Origin: Phycomyces nitens
Lineage: Eukaryota; Mucoromycota; Mucoromycetes; Mucorales; Phycomycetaceae
Direction: 5' to 3'
Length of the DNA: 64,000 nt
NCBI GenBank assembly: GCA_022702545.1
Contig: JAHRBC010000008.1
Coordinates: forward strand, 186,001 to 250,000
Positions 23,201 to 29,852 of the stretch are shown piece by piece. Below the pieces are notes generated by a model. That model ran no database searches and was not told the DNA's origin. It saw only the letters and a program-made list of their open reading frames with translations. The translations under genes were made by a program, and so were the position numbers. Position 1 is the stretch's first letter, and each line of letters opens with the position of its first letter.

Positions 23201-24960
23201 TCAAGATCATCTATTATGGGCTGTTCCTTTTTTATATTTTCTTTATAATCATTTGCATTCCAAGACGTGGCAACACCCGTAAAGGCTATTCCCACCTTTG
23301 GCATAATATCAAAACCAAGAATAAGATCAACACCTTCGATATTCATATCAATAAGTTCAAATTCGTGTGTAAAAGAGTGGCCATTAGCGTAACTAACTAG
23401 CAAAGGAGATGTCTTTCCTATACGTTGCACAGATTGTGCTTTACTTGCAAATGTTATGTTTCCTTCGATTTTTGTAATAGGTAGACTTATGAGTTTATTA
23501 TATAGTTCTACACTAATACACGAGACTTCGGCTCCGGAGTCCAGCAAGCCCATGAGCTGATGCTCATTCTGTAATAATACAGGGGTGTTTAGTGAGAATG
23601 GATTCAATTGATATTGTTCCTTATTTGTCTTACCTAGTGAGGTATACTCCAGTTCTTCGGACAGTTTGTCCACCATGCTGCCTCTTGATGTGCGTACAGC
23701 ATGCACAGCCACATTGGGCTTGCGCTGTTTATTCACAAAAGAGGTGTGGTATTCTGGGCATGTATGTCCTGGGCTCCATTGTCGGTGACAATGGTAGCAT
23801 TCCTTGGCCTTGGCCTTTTCCGCACGACCGGAGATGATCCTACATCCCTCCGTGTTGTGGGTGGTATTCTTACCATGCTGAGTGCAGAAGAATCCTGCAC
23901 TAGCTGGGGAACCCGAGGCTTTTCCAGAACGATGTCTGCTCGACCCGAACTGGAAAGACTGACCATCTGTGCGTCGGCAGGAGCCAGTGTGGGTCTTCTC
24001 GGCCTCGGCTCTAACCCTCTTCATGGGGCGAGTCAGCGTGATCGCCAGATCCAGGACTTGTTGGACGGTCTGCGGCTTGTGGGAGTTGCGGGTCCACCAG
24101 GCAACGTGGGTGGTTTGATGGAAGTGCGGGGTGAGGGAAGCCAAGAACCGCAAGGCCACAATCATGTCTTGCTTCACGTTGCCCTCGCGGCAAGTCCTCT
24201 GGAAACGGTGTCCATACTCTTGGACGGACTCGTCCTCTCTCATGGTCATGGTTAGTGCCTTGACCGACATTATCGCCTGCTGCTCCTCGGAGTCATAGTG
24301 CTGCTTGATCAGCACACGGGCCTCCTCCCACTTGCAGTTCTTCAACGCCAATGTACTTTTGTACCAGGCGTCGTACTCATCCACCATGGCATTCGGGAGC
24401 CATTTCGACCAGGCAATGTCAATGTGCTCCTTGCCAGTTGTGAGCACATTCTCAAACGCGGACAGGTAGAGCTCCACGTGTTGGTACACCTTGGCATCCA
24501 GGTTGGGGACGGAGTGACCAGCCAGCTGGAACAACAGAATGTCCCTCAAGTTGATGGCGGTCCCGTTGGTGTTGGTCGGGATAGGCTCTTGGGCGGCCGC
24601 AAGGAGTGTCCGGAATCTGGCCAACTGCTCGTTGGCATCGTCAACCTCCTTGCCAAGGGTCTTGGCAACCTCGTGGTCATCCTTGTCGGTGGCCTCATCC
24701 ACGGCAAGCATGAGGTCCCAGGCCTTCTGCTCGTACTTGCTGATCAACCTTTCAGCTACGGCCCTGGTATTCTTGCGCCTTTCTTCTCCAGAGACGGCGC
24801 CTTGCTCAGTCACCTTGGGAGCATAGCGGGAGTCGGCTAAGCCGGAAACACACTTTTGCTCGGAAGTGGTGTCTACTTCCATGAGCTCACTTGTGCTCTC
24901 CTTGTGGGCAGGGGCCTCTTGCTGGGCAATGGTAGGGGTCTCGTTGTTGATGGAAGACAT
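20212..24960 (-). CDS. Gyp-A Gag-Pol polyprotein, 1582 aa
   Basis: Starts at ATG 24960. Order: Gag; one C/H knuckle-like CYHCHRQWSPGHTC; protease with LLDSGAEVSC (D about 474); reverse transcriptase with STLDLKSAFHRF and FVDDIVIFS (FVDD about 795); RNase H with VATDASNLGIGA and LYTDHKALTY; integrase H2C2 (HLFGHFGAEH...CPSCQ); a DDE core with AIDLAGP (D about 1195), QSDNGTEF and GLAERW; then a chromodomain (about 1470-1525, REFLVRWKGYGPEEDSW) and an AT-hook-like RPRGRPRK. The chromodomain class targets integration to particular chromatin marks. The stop codon directly abuts the LTR, so the last residues SGGG are encoded by the polypurine tract. Gag and Pol are one frame, with no frameshift signal needed. 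Confidence 0.96.
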   Translation of the reverse strand: MSSINNETPTIAQQEAPAHKESTSELMEVDTTSEQKCVSGLADSRYAPKVTEQGAVSGEERRKNTRAVAERLISKYEQKAWDLMLAVDEATDKDDHEVAKTLGKEVDDANEQLARFRTLLAAAQEPIPTNTNGTAINLRDILLFQLAGHSVPNLDAKVYQHVELYLSAFENVLTTGKEHIDIAWSKWLPNAMVDEYDAWYKSTLALKNCKWEEARVLIKQHYDSEEQQAIMSVKALTMTMREDESVQEYGHRFQRTCREGNVKQDMIVALRFLASLTPHFHQTTHVAWWTRNSHKPQTVQQVLDLAITLTRPMKRVRAEAEKTHTGSCRRTDGQSFQFGSSRHRSGKASGSPASAGFFCTQHGKNTTHNTEGCRIISGRAEKAKAKECYHCHRQWSPGHTCPEYHTSFVNKQRKPNVAVHAVRTSRGSMVDKLSEELEYTSLGKTNKEQYQLNPFSLNTPVLLQNEHQLMGLLDSGAEVSCISVELYNKLISLPITKIEGNITFASKAQSVQRIGKTSPLLVSYANGHSFTHEFELIDMNIEGVDLILGFDIMPKVGIAFTGVATSWNANDYKENIKKEQPIIDDLEPNNAPYGTEAERAKFFSAVTPYIKANEAIPKDSFCTVPESVVALHTPEAATTYQRQYPIPYALRPIIDEAVNNWLKEGTIVKSTVNSAWNSPLTLADKKDAQGNKTGKKPCLDPRHINKLLPDDRYPLPLIREIFDTLAGASVFSTLDLKSAFHRFQIHKEDQHKTTFTHNNLQYMFQGCPFGLKPLSSKFQRVMSLIFQDMPFIQTFVDDIVIFSKNLEEHTHHVCQAINKLTEVNLILNPNKCHFAQKSVYLLGFSVDAQGSRIDQRKITNVLQWPIPKTGKDIQSFLGVINYFREYIPVAAHITAPLDALRNAGSLSKIWNNDHQRSFEQLKAILQTNPILHFPDLSQPFFVATDASNLGIGATLYQNINDQKKYIGFMARALSKSERNYSTTKRELLAMVFALKKFHKFLWGQKFTLYTDHKALTYIHTQKVANPMMIQWMDTLLDYNYDVVHIPGISNKLPDYLSRLFSPENSLEGGNEALKPSQDKIEAQQNPKFEQIEYTSKPKDQRVFTVKTKSDTIDYMTPPEEERKDILMKAHLFGHFGAEHIVELNHKNGIHWANMIQDALECVKECPSCQKYNITKKGYNPLRPIHAYVPGDHWAIDLAGPLHPTTESNVYLFVMVDVCTRFCLLRAIPNKQSDTIVKTLVQIFGDFGFPRIIQSDNGTEFKNELMKKLLQNTGVDHRLVTPYHPRANGLAERWVQTSMQVIRKMVAGTGKDWDYYLPAVQLAINNKMSKRLNTAPFSLMFARQMNAFEDYRDLKSTPSKPMTYDELIKRIDHMAEVVFPAIKDRTDRITAIQKEKFDSTHRIARIDNGSYVMIKLPTRSSKLAPAYQGPYTVIRQTKGGSYVLQDETGALLPRDYPPSDLKLISMDEAILEDELFEVQAIINHRGNAGKREFLVRWKGYGPEEDSWITPDKFTDLQTIQEYWVRRDKQNITNELVVKRPRGRPRKDQTKILSAQNKTNSIAKKNYDNRRQSKRLTKVKSGGG

Positions 24961-25006
24961 TTTTTGGATAGTGTTTTTTATAGAAGCGAGGGTTCAAAGT
25001 AAAAAA
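24961..25006 (-). promoter_or_regulatory. Gyp-A leader and primer-binding region
   Basis: Only 46 bp separate the 5' LTR from the ATG. On the coding strand it begins TTTTTTACTTTGAACCCTCG. It lacks the usual TGG start of a tRNA 3'-end primer site. The same T6-A...GTGAA type of leader follows the 5' LTRs of Gyp-B, Gyp-C and Gyp-D. Confidence 0.6.
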
Positions 25007-25347
25007 TGTGATATTTGTAGTAGAAATTGGGACGGTGGATACTTTGAGACTCTTTATTGTGGTTTAGAAAAAGTTAAAGTATATCCAGTTATTGATTTAA
25101 GAAGTATGTTAACTTAGTATTTATAATTATTCTTATAATTCTTATCAGCTTGGATATTCATTATCATAATAGCTGTGTTATCAGTTAATAGGTATTTTGG
25201 GACTTTGTCCCACAATAGATTGGGTATGGTATTTTCATATTTGGATAAGGATTTCTGGATGGTATAGTTTGTCTTGATTTTAGATAATCCAGCTATCTGG
25301 GTTTATATATCACTTTTCTCTGATATACCATTATGCCAAATACAACA
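25007..25347 (-). repeat. Gyp-A 5' LTR
   Basis: 341 bp, identical by eye to 19871-20211, followed by the AGATA duplication at 25348-25352. Confidence 0.97.
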
Positions 25348-25352
25348 AGATA

Positions 25353-25551
25353 TACCTGCCGAAAGTGCTACTGGACCTCAGCTGCAGCACCTCTTTCAAT
25401 AATTATGCTAGCAATTATCACGACATACTGCTAGCAGCTAAGACCAGGTTGTTCTCAAGCGGAATTATATGTAGAGTCTATCATAATTCAGGTAATTACA
25501 CTATTGTTTACTTATCTTTCCACACTGGTAATCAAGCCCGTTTTTCCAGTG
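25353..25551. other. CACTA-3 right terminal segment
   Basis: The piece between Gyp-A and the CACTA-3 right terminus, ending GTTTTTCCAGTG. No gene is visible. Confidence 0.8.
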
Positions 25552-26295
25552 TGTCTTGCGATTGCCTCTTCTGTTTGCCTCTTTTTTGGCTAGTTTGCCT
25601 TCCAACGAGAGCTTGCTGTTGGCCATGCAGTTGTAATAGTTGTTAACTATCATACCACATAGTTCTTTTGTCGGAACAAAGGCAGACTCACTCTGGCCAC
25701 GCAGATACACCAACAAGTCATCTGCCACATTCTTGTTGACTTCATCAGACAACCCAACACTGACATCCCAAGTCATCTTTGCGTCATTCTCACTTATTTT
25801 TTGGGGATCATCAGTGTTGAGATTCATGTTTCTGAGGCGATCACGAATGAGTTTCTAGTTTATATTGATTAATAATGATTCAAGCAGTGTTTACTTTTAA
25901 TATTTACCGAGATCTTTGGGTTTCTGCTGTTGCCAACAACATCTCGCAGTTGGATCTCAAAATTATCACTCTGGATAGCCTGTGGACCGGCCAACTGAGG
26001 AGATTCTTGTCTCTTCATTGCATCGAAGACAAGACCATCCACGGAAGTCATCATCTTGCTTCCACTATCCTTGAGTGTGCCGACATCATTGCACATGGTT
26101 GTCATTTTTGTCCAAGGTGGACAAGAGGTTGACAATGTTATCAAATTCCTCTCTGGAAACTCCAACAATATCTTGTCTAGGAGCAAGAGAAGGACGAACA
26201 GGTCCTACACGGCCATTGGTGACAGTATTGATCAATGGTCTGGACATTGATCCATTTGCAGATGCATTTCTGGCGGTATTGATTCTTGGTGCCAT
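25552..26295 (-). pseudogene. CACTA-2 accessory gene, 5' half
   Basis: Exon 1 is 26295-25908 (MAPRINTARNASANGS...). It shifts frame at about 26105 in an A-run: LSTLDKN in one frame, MTTMCNDVGTLKDSGSK in the next, i.e. one extra A. Exon 2 begins 25854 (KLIRDRLRN) and runs to 25552. With the 3 nt at 12040-12038 it is 306 nt, the same length as exon 2 in CACTA-1 and CACTA-3. It is separated from exons 3-4 by the 13.5-kb CACTA-3 insertion. Confidence 0.8.
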
Positions 26296-26312
26296 TTTCT
26301 TAATTATTCAAT

Positions 26313-27390
26313 AAATAAATTAGTATATATAATGTATTTTGATAGCCCATTATGAACTTACATGATAAAGAAGATGATGGTTAGCTTTATTGAAAGAGTA
26401 AAGAAGTATATATAGATATTAATAAGAATATAAAAGACTCTATTATACTTTGTCTATAAACCATGACGGAGTCAAATTCCTATTAATATATAGACCAAAA
26501 CCTTTTTCTTGGGCACTTTCAATGTATAATTAACATGACTCTCCGATTTCAAAGCAAGAGAGAATGACCATGCATATTTCAGGGGCATAGATATTTTAAT
26601 AATTATTTTTATTTTCTATTCTTTTATTCCTTTTCTGCTCTTTAACACTATGTAAGTATATCACCTAAAATTCTCACATCTTACATTATATACACATAGG
26701 GTACCAAACATCAGATTTCTTTTATACAAAAGGTAATTACTATCAATCATATTCTTTACACGGTCATGTCTCTTATCATAATATTTTCAAATAGCTGCGA
26801 CTTGCCATGATATCATTTTATAATCCATGTTTATCAAAAAAGCTATTATTGCACCCATGTATGTATTTCTTCCTTTCTTTACTTTCTCATTTATAAAAAA
26901 TACATTGCTCTAACATAATTACAGTTTACATTGTATACTCTTAGTAAACCCAATATCCATTTATTCAACTGCCAAAGGTATGTATTTTGAGTTATTTCTC
27001 TTGTTAAAAATATTTTTCTAATATTAATTATAGTATATCCATGCCCAAATGTATCCGTTATTATAAGCATATGAATATATACTGGCTTGTTTATATCAGT
27101 ATACTCTTGTTTCTTTCATTTAATGAAATACCCGATTGCCAAGTAAGTACCTTGCCTTTCAATTCTATCAAATGCTATAACAAAAATTCTAAAATGCGCT
27201 CTTTTATTCAATTGCTAGACTATAAAACTTGGTCAGGTAAATATAATCAGAATCCATGTTTTTCAGGTAGGAAATAAAATATGGTCTGCAAGAACCATTA
27301 TACGTATTATTAGATTAAGACCATGTAGTCCAGAGCAAGAGATTATATTATTACTAGTGCTTTTACAAATAAAAATATTATAATAAAATA
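26313..27390 (+). other. CACTA-2 third unit: chain of exon-like segments
   Basis: Splice-like borders follow one another on the plus strand: ACTAT|GTAAGT, ACATAG|GGTACC, AAAAG|GTAATT, AATAG|CTGCGA, CCCAT|GTATGT, TTACAG|TTTACA, CAAAG|GTATGT, TTATAG|TATATC, GCCAA|GTAAGT, GCTAG|ACTATA, GTCAG|GTAAAT, TTCAG|GTAGGA. The position and orientation match those in CACTA-1 and CACTA-3. The best joined frame I could make is about 49 codons, which is weak. It is probably a spliced non-coding or decayed transcript. Confidence 0.4.
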
Positions 27391-27810
27391 TACAAAATTA
27401 TTATATCCTACCAAAACAAAATCAATATCAAATGTGTTTTTTTAAAAATCCGATCAATACCAGGTGTTGTTGAAGCAATTGATCCAATAGAATGAATCAA
27501 TAGGCAGCCAAAACCACCTAGAATTGAGAAAATAACAGCCCTCTTGAATCCAGGTGGTTTATAAATGGGGTTTTTAGTAGTCTATATTTGTAATTTTACA
27601 GATACTTGGCTTTCAATTAAGGTTCGCACACAGATAATGTACCTAAGCTCCCTTTCATAATGACAAAGTAATCAATACCATTTGGGCAAAAATCCAATAT
27701 TATGTCAGCTAGGCATTCTATAATATTATGCTGTCAAGCATTATTATGTTACATAATATCCCAATAACCAACACCTGTTATTTCCATGATTTGCATATAT
27801 TTTTCCAGTG
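27391..27810 (-). other. CACTA-2 right end with coding-like islands
   Basis: Two minus-strand open stretches look protein-like. One at about 27580-27420 reads KPPGFKRAVIFSILGGFG and on through a hydrophobic segment. The other at about 27725-27620 reads ADIILDFCPNGIDYFVIM. They may be pieces of a captured host gene. I do not recognise a family. The right terminus TTTTTCCAGTG ends at 27810. Confidence 0.3.
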
Positions 27811-27813
27811 GGA

Positions 27814-27820
27814 TACAACA
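27814..27820 (-). repeat. Solo LTR of Gypsy family B, piece 3 of 3
   Basis: TACAACA, the last 7 bp of the 380-bp LTR, directly after the CACTA-2 target duplication GGA (27811-27813) and before the LTR's own duplication CCTAT (27821-27825). Confidence 0.92.
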
Positions 27821-27880
27821 CCTATTGTAGAGTTGGACCCCTGAGGGGGGTCCAAATCATTAGCAGGAAGAGCTATGAAA
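27821..27880 (-). pseudogene. LINE ORF1, 5' continuation
   Basis: The minus-strand reading (LPANDLDPPQGSNST) joins in frame, after dropping one CCTAT, to IGQSTTTPIAHTSTQ at 1243-1190. This shows the solo LTR landed in the LINE. At about 27881 the sequence becomes CACTA-1-like, so the LINE 5' end probably lies here. Confidence 0.55.
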
Positions 27881-28599
27881 ACTGATTAGAGTCTTTCTTG
27901 ATTAAATAACACATCCAACTGTAAAATGAAAATGATGATATATTATGTTTTTGGGATTATTGGTTTTATAGACTGCACTTATTTTTAGGGGTAAACTACC
28001 TTGGAACACAAATTATTTTTTGTTCTTTCTCTTTTGCCTCTTGCTCTTAAACACATACTGGTAATTATTTTATTCTTATTATTTTATGTAATTACTTAAT
28101 GATTTTGCCATTATCTTTACAGATCATCAACAAGTTTCTCCTCTTTGGTCATTTTACATGGTTTAATAATTTAAAATAATATTTGCTTAAAGCTTCTCTT
28201 TATTAATGACTTGATGTCTCTAGTCATCACGGCTTTGCATATCACTCAATCTTGTAATCAAACATCATAGTAAGCTATTATATTATTACAAATCATATAT
28301 ATCCCTTTACTTATACATATATAACTATGTTATATTCTCTATTAGATATATTAAGAATCTCATCTGCATGCCTGAACAAACAATCACACAGGTAAGAAAA
28401 CCGCTGATAATATAGTATATATGAATATCCAGAATACTAATAACTTTACAATTCTTAGACAATCTCAACTGACAGTTAATATGCTGAAATATTCTCATGA
28501 ATCTATCAAGTAGTCCATCTACTCACAATATCAACATTGTAAGTACAACAGCAAATAATTTGATCCATTACAATTATTTACTTAATCTTTGCTCCTATT
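27881..28599 (+). mobile_element. CACTA-4, right arm, first piece
   Basis: Closely similar to CACTA-1 6681-7402, including the same exon-like segments and splice sites. The homology breaks at GCTCCTATT (28599), where Gyp-C starts, and resumes at 44707. The transposase and left end of this element are not in the window. Confidence 0.85.
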
Positions 28600-29159
28600 T
28601 GATGTATTTAGGGTAGGAATATAGTAAAATGTGATAATAAAGGTAATGAAATAAAGAGACGTAATAAGTAAAGTGAGACTTTGTATAGTGTGGTTTTTAA
28701 TGAAGTAGAAAAGTTGGTATCAATTAAGATGATGTTGCTAGTCTGTGTTCCTGTTCCTTTTATACTGATGTTGTCAGAAACTGATCTAGGCAAAGGCAAG
28801 AACAGAGAAAACAGGCAGAGAGTTTGAAGATAGATTCTTTTAATAAAGATATTGTTTGCTTGATCCTTCTATGATCAAGCTCTAGAGGTATTTATATGAA
28901 TATTTCTAACTAACATCTACTAAGATAATTATAATGATTGGTTCTATGGAGTGTCTTTACAAGGAAAGCAAGAAAAGAATACTATTGGTCTTAGAGGTGC
29001 AATGTCTGGATCTGGTTATGATTGGTCAATCAATTTTACTAATAGGATGTTTCTTACAGATGTTGTAATTCATAGTCCGTGTTAGATTTACCAGTTATAT
29101 TGAATACTGGGATTGATTATATATGTCTTTGTCATACATATAGATATGCAAATACAATA
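28600..29159 (-). repeat. Gyp-C 3' LTR, interrupted by solo LTR-S
   Basis: Matches 43978-44226 on both sides of the insert at 28772-29058. It carries a roughly 20-bp extra segment near 28655-28675 and a CAATA end instead of CAACA. The polypurine tract (CTGGAGGGGGGTAA on the minus strand) is at 29160-29173. Confidence 0.9.
28772..29058. repeat. Solo LTR, family S, copy 1
   Basis: 287 bp, TGTCAGAAAC...TTTCTTACA, flanked by GATGT (28767-28771 and 29059-29063). It is similar along its length to 43420-43705. No internal region of this family is in the window, so the LTR identity rests on TG..CA ends, 5-bp duplications and size. Confidence 0.82.
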
Positions 29160-29173
29160 TTACCCCCCTCCAG

Positions 29174-29535
29174 ATTGGCTTTAGTCAAACGTTTTTTAGA
29201 TGCGCATACATTTGTTATGTGGCATCATATTTGCTGATCTTGTATGATCTTTATGTTTTCTGTGTGCCAGTAGAGTATCAGGTTGTTTAGTTTTTGCTGG
29301 TCGTCCTATTCTTCTGGGTGTCTTTGGAGGACGACCTCTGCATTTAGGTGCTATTTGTTCTATATTATTTGTGATTTGCTTTGCAGGGCGCCCTCTTTTA
29401 CCAGTGGTTAATAGGCTTTTGTTCTTGGTTAAAATTTCTTGTTTTTCCCTGCGACTCCAATAGTCTTGGATTGTTTTGAGATCTGTGAATTTGTTTGGTG
29501 TGAGCCATTCATCTTCTTCTGGACCTTGTCCTTTC
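29174..29535 (-). pseudogene. Gyp-C Pol C-terminal tail (chromodomain end and AT-hooks)
   Basis: The minus-strand reading GPEEDEWLTPNKFTDLKTIQDYW is the second half of a chromodomain. It is followed by several AT-hook-like R-G-R-P repeats (KRGRPAKQ, CRGRPPKT, RIGRPAKT), ending at 29196. It is cut off at 29536 by Gyp-D. The first half of the chromodomain is at 34918-34960. Confidence 0.85.
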
Positions 29536-29813
29536 TGTGGTATACACACCACAGCTGAGTGAAATACAGACTCCACAACCGATCTCCGGTTCCTCTTTGC
29601 TAATGACCCTGGCAGGTTAACATCTCAGGAGCAGTTACACACCAGGCACATGTACACTTCACACTTCAACAGTTATAACTGACCATTACACAATAGACGT
29701 TACATTAAAAGGGAATTAGAATAATAAGTATATAAATCATCATAATATTCTTTCTTTAATAAATAACACTCTCACAGTATCTACTAGTTCCCTACAAACC
29801 CTAATCTACCTCA
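29536..29813 (+). repeat. Gyp-D 5' LTR
   Basis: 278 bp. Five transitions relative to 34640-34917 (for example CTCCAC against CTCTAC, TAATGAC against TAATAAC). Confidence 0.95.
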
Positions 29814-29852
29814 TTTTTTACTGTGAATTGTATTTTTATAATTCTTTCAACT

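Larger units (their letters stand above)
19871..25347 (-). mobile_element. Gyp-A, full-length intact Ty3/Gypsy chromovirus
   Basis: Two 341-bp LTRs (19871-20211 and 25007-25347) read as identical. The 5-bp duplication AGATA is at 19866-19870 and 25348-25352. The polypurine tract CTGGAGGGGGGTAA (minus strand) abuts the 3' LTR. One uninterrupted gag-pol frame lies between. With no LTR divergence and an open frame this is a very recent insertion and probably able to move. It lies in the CACTA-3 right arm. Confidence 0.97.
12044..25551 (+). mobile_element. CACTA-3, about 8 kb net, nested in CACTA-2
   Basis: The left end CACTGGAAAAATGGGCTGGA and the reverse-complemented right end CACTGGAAAAACGGGCTTGA form a 29-bp terminal inverted repeat with three mismatches, running on to ACTAGTG/ACCAGTG. 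The 3-bp duplication TGT is at 12041-12043 and 25552-25554, inside exon 2 of the CACTA-2 accessory gene. Contents: a transposase gene (12286-17130) hit by CACTA-5, an intact convergent accessory gene (17250-18421), a plus-strand multi-exon candidate gene (18852-19361), and Gyp-A inserted near the right end. Confidence 0.95.
8182..27810 (+). mobile_element. CACTA-2, about 6.1 kb net, carrying nested CACTA-3
   Basis: The left end is CACTGCAAAAACAGTG. The right end, reverse-complemented, is CACTGGAAAAATATATGC. The 3-bp duplication GGA is at 8179-8181 and 27811-27813. Removing CACTA-3 and one of its TGT copies leaves about 6118 bp, close to CACTA-1. Own contents: a frameshifted transposase (8414-11479), an accessory gene split into 11601-12043 and 25552-26295, and a right arm of exon-like segments. 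Both genes carry lesions, so it is dead. Confidence 0.93.

Noticed and set aside
26807..27379. A 117-aa spliced ORF in CACTA-2's third unit
   Set aside because: On checking phases, the joined frame meets a stop with either usable donor near 26858. Only about 49 codons remain open, not above chance in AT-rich DNA.
8182..27810. One giant CACTA element with two transposase genes
   Set aside because: An inner pair of CACTG ends with its own TGT duplication (12041-12043 and 25552-25554) shows two nested elements, and healing restores a 306-nt exon.
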